Source: a virus
Strand: one strand, 5' to 3'
DNA length: 30,649 nt
IMG/VR virus record: IMGVR_UViG_3300035689_001143
Coordinates: 1 to 30,649 of that record
Of this stretch, positions 7,719 through 15,442 are shown in pieces. The position numbers were made by a program, and so were the translations under genes. Each line of letters begins with the position of its first letter. Positions within the stretch are counted from its first letter, which is position 1. A model generated the notes under the pieces. The model worked only from the letters and a program-made list of their open reading frames with translations. It was not told the origin of the DNA and made no database searches.

Positions 7719-8189
7719 TTAGTACACTTTAGCTGGAGAGCCGTAAGCTTTTGAATAGGGTTTAATATTTTTTGTTACAATAGAGCCTGCTCCGATTATC
7801 GCGTGATGGCCTATTGTAACACCCGGCATTATTATACTACCGGCGCCGATACTTGCAAAGTCTTCTATGATAACACCTTCACATATCCAGTCTTGTTCTG
7901 TTAATTTAGTCCCATCATCTTTTGTTGCTTTGGGATACTTATCATTAATAATTAAACATCTAGGGCCTATAAAAACACAATTTCCTATTTTTGCCGGATG
8001 ATATATAAGGCATCCGCTTTGTATTTTACAATTATTTCCTATAATAACATCTTTGTCTATATAGCAATGAGATCCTATTGTGCAATTATTTCCTATTATT
8101 GCTGAGTCTCTTATATGACTAAAATGCCATATATCTGTATTTGCACCAATATTGTTAATATTTTCAATAATAGAATTAGTACTAATCAT
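7719..8189 (-). CDS. Hexapeptide-repeat sugar N-acetyltransferase (WbpD/WlbB-like)
   Basis: The 156-residue protein is almost entirely left-handed beta-helix: repeated [ILV]-G-x4 hexapeptides (SAIIGNNCTIGSHCYI, DVIIGNNCKIQ, then VTIGHHAIIGAGSIVTK). A loop containing NDKYPKATKDD interrupts the coil, as in WbpD/WlbB, which acetylate the 3-amino group of UDP-2-acetamido-3-amino sugars using acetyl-CoA. The end, YSKAYGSPAKVY, is the standard (V)GxPAK cap. Length equals the short members of the family; trimer assembly is expected. It overlaps the oxidoreductase gene by 8 bases, which supports a shared pathway. Confidence 0.82.
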   Translation of the reverse strand: MISTNSIIENINNIGANTDIWHFSHIRDSAIIGNNCTIGSHCYIDKDVIIGNNCKIQSGCLIYHPAKIGNCVFIGPRCLIINDKYPKATKDDGTKLTEQDWICEGVIIEDFASIGAGSIIMPGVTIGHHAIIGAGSIVTKNIKPYSKAYGSPAKVY

Positions 8190-9030
8190 AATTAAGTAAG
8201 TTCAGAAGGAATCTGTGAGATCTGTTGCCGACTACATATTCAGGATTTTGTGATAAAAAATTTATTTGTTCATTATTTATAGGAGATCCTTTTTCTACAT
8301 ATAATGATTCTGATACGGTCTGATTGAATGAATTATAAAAATATCTAGTTACTTTTTGCTCCTGTAGATCTGCAACATATGTACAATTAGTTTGTCTAAC
8401 AATTAGTTTTCTTTCTTTAAAAAACGTGTCTTTACTCCATATAAATCTACTAATAATATTTTTATTGCTTAATTGTAAAGCTACAGTATTTTTTGAAAAA
8501 TTCATAGAAATATTTTTTTGATCTTCAAGATGAGATTGTGTCAGATAAAAAAATAAATCTATATCGTGAATACTAATATCTTTTAGAACAGAAATAGGAC
8601 TTGCGGCATTGGCGACACAACACCTACTAAAATCCAAATTAATAATTTTATCTATTTCTATATTATTTTTTAATGTTTCTATTGTAGGATTAAATCTTTC
8701 AACTAAACCGATAAATACTTTTGGATCTTCTAGTAGATCTATTTCTTGCTGTTTGACTATTGCTGGTTTTTCAATAAAAATATCTTTATCAAATTTGGCT
8801 CTAACTTGTTTATATATAGAATAATGAGAATCTTCAGGTGTTAAGATAAAAATTTTATCAAATAGATTTAACTTATCTAAAGTAGATACTCTGTTATGAT
8901 CTGTGGATGTGTTTTTAATATATGGATCATACCAATACCATTCAATATTGGACTTTGTCTCTAAATATTTAGCATGTATTTTTGCTATATTTCCATATCC
9001 GATTAGTAAACATTTTAGTTTATTAAGCAT
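8182..9030 (-). CDS. Gfo/Idh/MocA oxidoreductase, likely nucleotide-sugar 3-dehydrogenase
   Basis: The 282-residue protein has an N-terminal Rossmann fold (LLIGYGNIAKIHAKYL, GYGNIA at 11-16), the family EKP motif at 87-89 (DIFIEKPA), GLVERFNP at about 108-115, and ISIHDIDLFFYL at 152-163 with the catalytic-site His155. The RFNP plus IHDID combination is typical of WbpB/GnnA-like enzymes that oxidise C3 of UDP-GlcNAc-type sugars before transamination. It is shorter than most members (about 310-340), mainly at the C-terminus. The acetyltransferase and DegT-type aminotransferase follow directly, making the pathway assignment reasonable though the exact substrate is inferred. Confidence 0.8.
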   Translation of the reverse strand: MLNKLKCLLIGYGNIAKIHAKYLETKSNIEWYWYDPYIKNTSTDHNRVSTLDKLNLFDKIFILTPEDSHYSIYKQVRAKFDKDIFIEKPAIVKQQEIDLLEDPKVFIGLVERFNPTIETLKNNIEIDKIINLDFSRCCVANAASPISVLKDISIHDIDLFFYLTQSHLEDQKNISMNFSKNTVALQLSNKNIISRFIWSKDTFFKERKLIVRQTNCTYVADLQEQKVTRYFYNSFNQTVSESLYVEKGSPINNEQINFLSQNPEYVVGNRSHRFLLNLLNYD

Positions 9031-9830
9031 TGTATTATAGTATCTATAATAGATTTGTGTTTATCATATGGTCTAAAGGAATGTAATTCAGAATAGTATC
9101 CTAATTTTATTAGATCGCAATTAAAATTTAAATTCTGACCACCCCTATCTATTCTTCTTGGTTGCCAATATTTCCAAAAAAATTTGAAATACTCTATTTT
9201 TTCTTGATCATATCTAGAGATCAGCTCTGAAGAATAACATTCGTCTAGCCCCCATGATGAATTTGGATAGTATCTATTCTTTAGAAGATATCTATTTTTA
9301 GAATTATATACTTTTATAAGTTCTGTTTTCCATTCCTTATCAATATTATATATTTCTTGAAATAGAGATCCTCTTCCTACCAGATGAGAACTAGGATACA
9401 TAACATTAGTTTGTAAATTATAATATCCCAAAACATCAGGACCATATGCCGAATAGGCGTCGCCAAAACCAACAATAAATTTATCGTCGTCTACTAAAGA
9501 TACTTGATCAAAAAAATATCTAGATAAAGGAAGCTGATCAATACCATGAGTAATAGATATTTCGTTAGGAAATAAAGATGCTCCATATATAATAGACCAT
9601 GTAACAGACCAGTCCGGATATTGTTCGCTTGCTTCTGGTATATTATCTAATCTTATTATATCTCCTATAGATCTATCAAAACTATTTGATTCTAATTCTT
9701 GTTGTGATCCAACAAATATCATCGTTGGTGTAATTTTAAAAAAATTTTTCCAAACAATACCAAAAATATTCCAGTATTCGGTATAGTTTTTATTATTATT
9801 TAATGGAAAAATAACTCGGTCTATTTTCAT
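9015..9830 (-). CDS. Putative glycosyltransferase, unclassified
   Basis: A 271-residue soluble protein I cannot place in a named family. Its first strand (DRVIFPLNNN), a second at PTMIFVG, and SIIYGASLFPNEISITHGIDQLPLS (in 79-103) resemble a GT-A nucleotide-sugar domain: HGIDQLPLS stands where proteins of this kind carry a D-x-D before a proline-leucine-serine turn. Many Trp/Tyr residues follow, typical of glycan-binding surfaces. The gene overlaps the next glycosyltransferase by 4 bases and the oxidoreductase by 16. Context and the motif support glycosyl transfer; an unrelated function is possible. Confidence 0.55.
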   Translation of the reverse strand: MKIDRVIFPLNNNKNYTEYWNIFGIVWKNFFKITPTMIFVGSQQELESNSFDRSIGDIIRLDNIPEASEQYPDWSVTWSIIYGASLFPNEISITHGIDQLPLSRYFFDQVSLVDDDKFIVGFGDAYSAYGPDVLGYYNLQTNVMYPSSHLVGRGSLFQEIYNIDKEWKTELIKVYNSKNRYLLKNRYYPNSSWGLDECYSSELISRYDQEKIEYFKFFWKYWQPRRIDRGGQNLNFNCDLIKLGYYSELHSFRPYDKHKSIIDTIIQCLIN

Positions 9831-10474
9831 GATATATATTTTTTATATTCTGGATGTCTATTATTATTTTCATCAAATACATCTCCAACAAATTCTGTAT
9901 TTTCTCTTTGAGATGGAAATGGCTGCTTATCAAAGAATTCATCATGTACTAATTTATCGTTACCTATTAATGGATACAATTCTTCTGCAAAAAATTTATA
10001 GTCTATGCCGTAATTATTTGTTTTATTAAAAGATTCTAATAATATTTGCATAGGATATTTATTATTATTTTTATATCCCCACATTCCACCGAGTATAGGA
10101 AAATTATGATAAGGATGATCTCTCATTATATGAAAGGTTTTATCAGAATTTAGCCATTCATCTACGGCATCTTTTTCTCGTAAAGATAGTCTACTGTCGC
10201 AGTCTCTAAAAATAGCAATATTAACATCCTGGTCATATGATGCTTCGAATCTCCAAAACATGCTTCTCCAATCGCCTTTAATATTTTTTTTATATATTTT
10301 AGTATTAGAGAAAGAAGATAATTTATCTAGTATGTCTTTAGACACTTCAGAATCAATATAGTATCTGCATATCCACCCAGGATATATCTCTTGTGCCAGC
10401 TCGGCATTTTTTATGCTACCAAAAGTATATTTTGGATTATTTCCCCAAAGACTAAAACTGATAATTTTATTCAT
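9827..10474 (-). CDS. GT-A type glycosyltransferase with DCD motif
   Basis: The 215-residue protein starts with a clear nucleotide-binding strand (IISFSLWGNNPKYTFGSIKN), continues with AQEIYPGWICRYYIDSEV and GDWRSMFWRFEASYD, and shows IFRDCDSRLSLREKDAV at about 88-104, a good DxD metal site (D91, D93). HIMRDHPYHNFPILGGMWG is the acceptor-side half. I recall this arrangement in phage and giant-virus proteins annotated as glycosyltransferases. It is compact and lacks a membrane anchor. It sits immediately after the macro-domain gene with a 4-base overlap. Donor specificity unknown. Confidence 0.72.
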   Translation of the reverse strand: MNKIISFSLWGNNPKYTFGSIKNAELAQEIYPGWICRYYIDSEVSKDILDKLSSFSNTKIYKKNIKGDWRSMFWRFEASYDQDVNIAIFRDCDSRLSLREKDAVDEWLNSDKTFHIMRDHPYHNFPILGGMWGYKNNNKYPMQILLESFNKTNNYGIDYKFFAEELYPLIGNDKLVHDEFFDKQPFPSQRENTEFVGDVFDENNNRHPEYKKYIS

Positions 10475-11028
10475 TTTACTGGATTATATACAGTAACAAA
10501 AAATTTGCCCCATATATCGTTAATTAGTTCGCTTATAAAGTTCCAATTACCACCAGCTAGTCCACTGCCGAATTTAGGACAATGAATTTCTATTTTTTCA
10601 TTTTTATTTACGAAACCGGTATTCATATGAATATATTGAGAAACCTTATACATACTTTGTCCAAGGGCAAAATAATTTAGTGGTCTATTGTTGTTGAAAT
10701 TTTTAACACCATTTTGGGCAATCATATTAACAAAAATTAATTTGTGTCTATATTGAGGTTCCTCATAAACTTTTATAATTTGAGCATAACCTAGATTAGC
10801 AGACAAAAAGTTTCTACCAAGAAGATGGTAGTCGGCCTTGACTACTGGATACTTTTGACCAACTTGGTATGCGAATCCAGCATCAAATAGATCAATATTA
10901 TTACACACATGAGGAACAAAAACCGTCGCCCCATTTTCTTTTGAGCGAACTCTTTGTTCAATTATATCAAATATATTTTTATTTGAAAGAACATAGGGCT
11001 CTTTTTTTAGAACTTTTTGATTAGACAT
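10471..11028 (-). CDS. Macro-domain protein (ADP-ribose binding)
   Basis: The 185-residue protein looks like a single macro domain, a fold that binds ADP-ribose and in several families removes it from proteins, nucleic acids or metabolites. Visible blocks are ATVFVPHVCNNIDLFDAGFA (34-53), corresponding to the adenine and glycine loops; RPLNYFALGQSM before the central helix; and IHCPKFGSGLAGGNWNFI (about 147-164), the diphosphate loop with the P-x-x-G-x-G-x-x-G pattern. It is the third gene from a strong promoter. An anti-defence role against ADP-ribosylation, or recycling of ADP-ribose products, is inferred from known phage macro-domain biology, not shown here. Confidence 0.75.
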   Translation of the reverse strand: MSNQKVLKKEPYVLSNKNIFDIIEQRVRSKENGATVFVPHVCNNIDLFDAGFAYQVGQKYPVVKADYHLLGRNFLSANLGYAQIIKVYEEPQYRHKLIFVNMIAQNGVKNFNNNRPLNYFALGQSMYKVSQYIHMNTGFVNKNEKIEIHCPKFGSGLAGGNWNFISELINDIWGKFFVTVYNPVK

Positions 11029-11257
11029 TTTCGTTATCCTTTTTTCTTTCTTTTATCGCTAGTATATTACTATCTTTGTCAAAAGTAAAAAGATCAATAG
11101 GATCTATAGTTTCGTCTGGATTTAACCATCTTCCATATCCTGTCCTAAGATTGATACAAAGTTTTTTCCCGTCTTTTTTAAAATCACTAGTTGTTATAAA
11201 GTATTCATTACCTATAACAAAACATTCTCCTACTGATATTTCCTCTAAATATTTCAT
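11021..11257 (-). CDS. Small unknown protein
   Basis: The 78-residue product (starts MKYLEEISVGECFVIGNEYF) appears to be a small beta-rich fold: short strands with GECFVIG, YFITTSDF, KKLCINL and GYGRWL, then a charged tail ending KERKKDNENV. It shows no signal peptide or helix-turn-helix. It lies second in the run from the 11498-11525 promoter, overlaps the macro-domain gene by 8 bases, and is separated from the gene before it by 2 bases. That position suggests early expression. I do not recognise the family. Confidence 0.65.
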   Translation of the reverse strand: MKYLEEISVGECFVIGNEYFITTSDFKKDGKKLCINLRTGYGRWLNPDETIDPIDLFTFDKDSNILAIKERKKDNENV

Positions 11258-11259
11258 GA

Positions 11260-11463
11260 TTAATGATTATAGTATCTATCCCAATCTTCCCATTCTTCTT
11301 CTTGATAACTCTCTTTTATTTTTTTAAGTTCTTTTTTTGATATATTTTTTCTTTTATTTATATCCTCTTCCTCAAAATAATTCCCACCATTTTGGTGTTT
11401 TTTCTTAAATTTTTCTCGTCTTTTTTCTTTTTCGTTTGAAAAATCGTTATCGAAGTTATTCAT
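11260..11463 (-). CDS. Highly charged small protein, first gene of minus run
   Basis: From ATG 11463 the product is 67 residues, nearly all charged (Lys, Glu, Asp, Arg, Asn), probably one long helix or disordered. A longer frame from TTG 11493 is excluded: that codon lies at about the predicted transcription start of the promoter at 11498-11525, so it would have no leader. Small charged proteins at the head of a phage run are often host-interaction factors, but nothing here shows a function. A purine-rich AGAAAGA about 16 bases upstream is the only ribosome-site candidate and is weak. Confidence 0.6.
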   Translation of the reverse strand: MNNFDNDFSNEKEKRREKFKKKHQNGGNYFEEEDINKRKNISKKELKKIKESYQEEEWEDWDRYYNH

Positions 11464-11497
11464 GGTATTGTTGTGATATTCTTTCTGGAACAAGTGT

Positions 11498-11525
11498 ATT
11501 ATACACCGAATCTGCTCATTGTCAA
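11498..11525 (-). promoter_or_regulatory. Consensus sigma70-type promoter for minus run
   Basis: On the minus strand the sequence reads TTGACA (11520-11525), 16 bases, TATAAT (11498-11503): both hexamers match the bacterial housekeeping consensus exactly. Transcription would start near 11491, about 28 bases before ATG 11463. It would serve the genes running leftward and be recognised by host RNA polymerase, as for phage early or middle genes. Confidence 0.85.
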
Positions 11526-11550
11526 TGTGTAAATTAGTACATTTTTTGAC

Positions 11551-11578
11551 TTGACATACGCATAGATTCTATTATTAT
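11551..11578 (+). promoter_or_regulatory. Sigma70-type promoter for plus-strand island
   Basis: TTGACA at 11551-11556 is followed after 16 bases by TATTAT (11573-11578), one mismatch from consensus. The start would be near 11585, giving a leader of about 36 bases before the GTG at 11621. It is back-to-back with the minus-strand promoter, with 25 bases between the two -35 boxes. Confidence 0.65.
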
Positions 11579-11620
11579 TGGTGCAGCTGGGTGATGTTAT
11601 ATTAATCTAGGTTAACAACA

Positions 11621-13285
11621 GTGATAAACTCTACTATAGTAACTGGTATATGGGATCTAAGTAGAGATACTCTATCCGAAGGATGGGGAAGAAATTATCA
11701 GCACTATTTAGACAATTTTTCTAAATTATTATCATCTTTATCTGATGATGTTCCATTGATAGTATTCGGAGATGATAAACTAGAAACATTAGTATACCAA
11801 TATAGAAATAGAGACAATACAAAGTTCTATTTGCACAAAAAAGAAGACTTTAAAGGTAATTTTTTCCCTTTTTTTGATAAAGTGCAAAAGATAAGAACAA
11901 AAGAAGAATGGCTAAACCAAGTGGGATGGCTTAGGGACAGTACACAAGCCAAATTAGACTTCTATAATCCCATGGTTATGAGCAAAATGTTTCTATTACA
12001 TAATGCTAAAATATTTAATCCATTTAGTACAGAGTATATGTTTTGGCTTGATGGAGGAATAACAAACACTGTTCATCCAGGATATTTTAGTCATGATAAA
12101 GTATTACATAAATTAGAACATATTGTTAAAAAATTATTATTTATATGTTTTCCTTATGAAACAACAACTGAAATACATGGTTTTTCTATATCTGAGATGA
12201 ATAAAATTTGTGATACCGATAGTAATGTTAATAGGGTTGCTAGAGGTGGTTTTTTTGGAGGCCATATAGACTATATATCTGATGCAAATAATTTATACTA
12301 TTCTTTATTAAATGATACTCTATCTAGAGATTTAATGGGAACAGAAGAAAGTATATTTACAATAATGACATATAAAGATCCTGACATATATCGTTATGAG
12401 ACTATAGAATCAAATGGATTAATAAGTACATTTTTTGAAAAACTTAAAAACAGTCAAACAGATAGCGAAATACATAGTCAACAAAATTTAAGAAAAAAAC
12501 ATCAAAATAATGAGATATTATTATATATAAATGCTTTTAATTCTCCAGAACAATTACAAATGGTTTTGGATAGTTTTGAAAAATATGATAGAAATTTTTT
12601 GGATAAAACTCAAAAAATATTATTAAATAATTCTACAAAAGACAGTCTTTTTCCTTCGTATGACAATATCTGCAATAAATATAATTTTAAAGATCATTTA
12701 AAATATGGAAATAAAGGAGTTTGTGGATCACGACAGTTTGCGGCAGAACATTTTTCTGATTCTGGCTCTAGATATATGATATTTTTTGAAGACGATATGC
12801 TTTTAGATTTTAATGGATCGTGTAATTTTGGTTTTAATAAAAATATCCATAATTTATTTAGTCGTGTTTTAAAAATTATTAAAAATGAAGAGTATGATTT
12901 TCTCAAATTTAGTTTCAGTGAATTCTATGGCCACAATGGAGAGCAATGGAGTTGGCATAATGTCTCTAGTGAACACAGACTAAAATATTTTGGTCGTATT
13001 CAAAAAAGACCGAACACAAATTTCTCTTGCATAAAGACTATAGATGGTCTTCCGTATGCCGAGGGTGAAGTTTACTATAGCAATTGGCCTCATATTATAG
13101 ATCAAGAAGGCAATCAAAAATGTTTTTTGGATACAAAATGGGCCCATCCTTTTGAGCAAACATGGATGAGTCATATATATACATTAACATTAGAAAATAA
13201 AATCAAACCAGCAATATTACTAGCCAGTCCAATAACTCATAATAGGGTTCATTTTTATGAAGCGAACGAAAGAAAAGAAAGTTGA
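11621..13285 (+). CDS. Two-domain glycosyltransferase (HtrL/YibB-like plus GT-A domain)
   Basis: This 554-residue protein joins two transferase-like domains. Residues 1-280 resemble the HtrL/YibB family: STIVTGIWDLSRD at the start, FYNPMVMSKMFLLHNAKIFNPF (114-135) and FWLDGGITNTVHPG (141-154), with an Asp-Gly metal site. Residues 298-554 form a separate GT-A domain: EILLYINAFNSPEQLQMVL, then MIFFEDDML (386-394) as the E-D-D metal motif, and late Trp-rich acceptor regions. A Lys/Gln/Asn-rich linker (275-298) joins them. The GTG start is chosen because the family begins at this Thr-Ile-Val strand and no earlier start is open. It is the first gene of the plus island, so two sugars may be added by one protein. 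Confidence 0.75.
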   Translation: MINSTIVTGIWDLSRDTLSEGWGRNYQHYLDNFSKLLSSLSDDVPLIVFGDDKLETLVYQYRNRDNTKFYLHKKEDFKGNFFPFFDKVQKIRTKEEWLNQVGWLRDSTQAKLDFYNPMVMSKMFLLHNAKIFNPFSTEYMFWLDGGITNTVHPGYFSHDKVLHKLEHIVKKLLFICFPYETTTEIHGFSISEMNKICDTDSNVNRVARGGFFGGHIDYISDANNLYYSLLNDTLSRDLMGTEESIFTIMTYKDPDIYRYETIESNGLISTFFEKLKNSQTDSEIHSQQNLRKKHQNNEILLYINAFNSPEQLQMVLDSFEKYDRNFLDKTQKILLNNSTKDSLFPSYDNICNKYNFKDHLKYGNKGVCGSRQFAAEHFSDSGSRYMIFFEDDMLLDFNGSCNFGFNKNIHNLFSRVLKIIKNEEYDFLKFSFSEFYGHNGEQWSWHNVSSEHRLKYFGRIQKRPNTNFSCIKTIDGLPYAEGEVYYSNWPHIIDQEGNQKCFLDTKWAHPFEQTWMSHIYTLTLENKIKPAILLASPITHNRVHFYEANERKES

Positions 13286-14543
13286 TAGTAAAGATACTAT
13301 TTTTGTACAAATAGCGTCTTATCGGGATCCTCAATTATTACCAACTATAATAGATATGCTTGATAAAGCAAAATATCCTGATAATCTAAGGATAGGAATT
13401 TGTTGGCAACACTCTGATAATGATACTTGGGATCAATTAGATAATTATAAGGATGATCCAAGATTTAGAATTATAGACGTTCCATACACAGAAAGTCAGG
13501 GTGTTTGCTGGGCAAGAAATAAGGTACAGTCTCTTTATCAAAATGAAAAATATACATTACAACTTGATAGTCATCATAGATTTACTAGTAATTGGGACAG
13601 CGAACTAATCGCTATGCTAAAAAATCTACAAAAAGAAGGACATAAGAAACCATTAATAACATCTTATATTCCTAGTTTTGATCCAGATAATGACCCGGCC
13701 GCAAGAGTACAACAACCATGGAAAATGAATTTTGATAGATTTATTCCAGAAGGTGCTGTATTCTTTTTGCCCGCCACATTCGATAGTTGGGATGATAATA
13801 CTAAACCTTTACCTGGTAGATTTTATAGTGCCCATTTTGCTTTTACAGTTGGACAATTTTGTAAAGAGGTCCAACACGATCCAAATTATTATTTTCATGG
13901 TGAAGAAATTAGTATAGCCGTAAGAGCCTTTACTCATGGTTATGATATTTTTCATCCTCACAAAGTTTTGGTTTGGCATGAATATACAAGAAAAGGAAGA
14001 ACAAAACAATGGGATGACGATAAAATTTGGGTAGAAAGAAATAATAAATGTCATCTTAGAAATAGAAAATTATTTGAAATGGATGGAGAAAAAAGAGACA
14101 TAGACTTTGAACAATATGGTTTCGGTAAAGATAGAACTCTAGAGGAATACGAACTTTATTCTGGATTGTGTTTTGGCAAGAGAGGAATAACAAAAAGAGT
14201 TCAGGAACATAAACCGCCACCGGATCCTGAAACCAGTCATCTTGACTATAAGTCTTTTCAATCTCATTTGATGAGCATATTCAAACATTGTATAGATATT
14301 CAGTATGGACAAGTACCAGAAAATGATTATGATTTTTGGGCTGTCGCATTTAAGGACGAAAATGGACAGGATCTATATAGAAAAGATGCCGATAAAGAAG
14401 AAATATTAAGAATGAAAAATGATCCAGATGGTTACTGTAAAGTTTGGAGAGAATTCCAGACAGATAAAAAACCAACAAGCTGGATAGTTTGGCCGCATAG
14501 TATTTCTAAAGGCTGGTCAGATCCGATAACTGGTAATATATAA
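13257..14543 (+). CDS. GlcNAc-transferase family protein (GT60/PF11397-like)
   Basis: The 428-residue protein closely follows the Glycosyltransferase (GlcNAc) family, whose known eukaryotic member links GlcNAc to hydroxyproline of Skp1. Blocks seen: DTIFVQIASYRDPQLLPTI (13-31), LRIGICWQHSDND, GVCWARNKVQSLY, then LQLDSHHRFTSNWD (about 98-111) with D-S-H as the metal motif, FYSAHFAFTVGQF, and FHGEEISIAVRAFTHGYD. Residues from about 270 to 428 form a C-terminal extension rich in Asp and Lys that I do not recognise. The ATG lies 29 bases inside the previous gene. A protein acceptor is possible; other bacterial members have no known acceptor. Confidence 0.82.
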   Translation: MKRTKEKKVDSKDTIFVQIASYRDPQLLPTIIDMLDKAKYPDNLRIGICWQHSDNDTWDQLDNYKDDPRFRIIDVPYTESQGVCWARNKVQSLYQNEKYTLQLDSHHRFTSNWDSELIAMLKNLQKEGHKKPLITSYIPSFDPDNDPAARVQQPWKMNFDRFIPEGAVFFLPATFDSWDDNTKPLPGRFYSAHFAFTVGQFCKEVQHDPNYYFHGEEISIAVRAFTHGYDIFHPHKVLVWHEYTRKGRTKQWDDDKIWVERNNKCHLRNRKLFEMDGEKRDIDFEQYGFGKDRTLEEYELYSGLCFGKRGITKRVQEHKPPPDPETSHLDYKSFQSHLMSIFKHCIDIQYGQVPENDYDFWAVAFKDENGQDLYRKDADKEEILRMKNDPDGYCKVWREFQTDKKPTSWIVWPHSISKGWSDPITGNI

Positions 14544-15442
14544 TGATAGAGATTACTCTAATAGATTCAAATTTTTCTCATCAAGAATATCTCACGCCAT
14601 ATTTAAAATCTGATAAAATAAAATGGAAAAGAGATAATCAAAGAAGAAAAATAAATGTTTATACTGATAATTTTATTAAGTCGTCTCATTGTAATATTCC
14701 AATAGATAATAATAAAAATATATGCTTACTATTAGAACCATACACAAATCCTGCTTGGACAGATATATATGACTATATTCGATTAGATTTTGAAAAATTT
14801 GATTTGATTATTACTCATAACATACAAAAACTTGGAGATTTAATACAGTCTAGACCAGATAAATTTTATTACAGTACAAAATGCATAACTACTTCTTGGT
14901 TAAATCATGATATGATTAAACCTTATAAAAAAAGTAAACTAATCTCTATGCCTTTTACCTATAAAAATTTTTCTGAAGGACATAGAATAAGACATGTTAT
15001 ATATGAAAAATATAAAAATTCTGATATAATAGATTTTTATGGAGATGGTATTCCTGGATTCAGTGGTGAATTTAGAGAATGTTTTTTTCAGTATAAATAC
15101 GTCATTATCTGTGAAAACACACTACAAAAAGGATTTAATTCTGAAAAATATAATGACGCTTTATTAACTGGGTGTATTCCAATATATTGGGGTTCCAGAG
15201 TATTGGATACAAACTATGATCAAAACAGTATCCTTTATTTTGCTCCAAATGATATTGATGTTGTAAATTTTGATTTTGAAAAATCTTTAAATTTATTACA
15301 AGATCAATTAGATTTTATACTAAAAAATGATCCATATAATAATTATATAGATAACATAAATCATAATTTCAACTATGCAAAACTATTTATGCAGTCAGAA
15401 AATAATATATATAACATTCTTGAAGAAAAAAATATTTTATGA
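14543..15442 (+). CDS. GT10-like fucosyltransferase
   Basis: A 299-residue transferase resembling GT10 alpha-1,3/4-fucosyltransferases. The C-terminal donor site is clear: YKYVIICENTLQKGFNSEKY runs into NDALLTGCIPIYWGS (together about 188-222), matching the family's F/Y-x-x-x-x-E-N-S...T-E-K...A-L-x-x-G-x-x-P-V-Y-x-G arrangement. The N-terminal half is divergent and shows no membrane anchor, as in bacterial members. The ATG overlaps the last base of the previous stop (TAATG) and its own stop overlaps the next start, so it is coupled on both sides. GDP-fucose as donor is the family expectation, not proven. Confidence 0.82.
   Translation: MIEITLIDSNFSHQEYLTPYLKSDKIKWKRDNQRRKINVYTDNFIKSSHCNIPIDNNKNICLLLEPYTNPAWTDIYDYIRLDFEKFDLIITHNIQKLGDLIQSRPDKFYYSTKCITTSWLNHDMIKPYKKSKLISMPFTYKNFSEGHRIRHVIYEKYKNSDIIDFYGDGIPGFSGEFRECFFQYKYVIICENTLQKGFNSEKYNDALLTGCIPIYWGSRVLDTNYDQNSILYFAPNDIDVVNFDFEKSLNLLQDQLDFILKNDPYNNYIDNINHNFNYAKLFMQSENNIYNILEEKNIL

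Noticed and set aside
11464-11493. Longer TTG-initiated form of the first minus-strand gene
   Set aside because: The TTG sits at about the predicted transcription start of the TTGACA/TATAAT promoter, leaving no leader; ATG 11463 is better.
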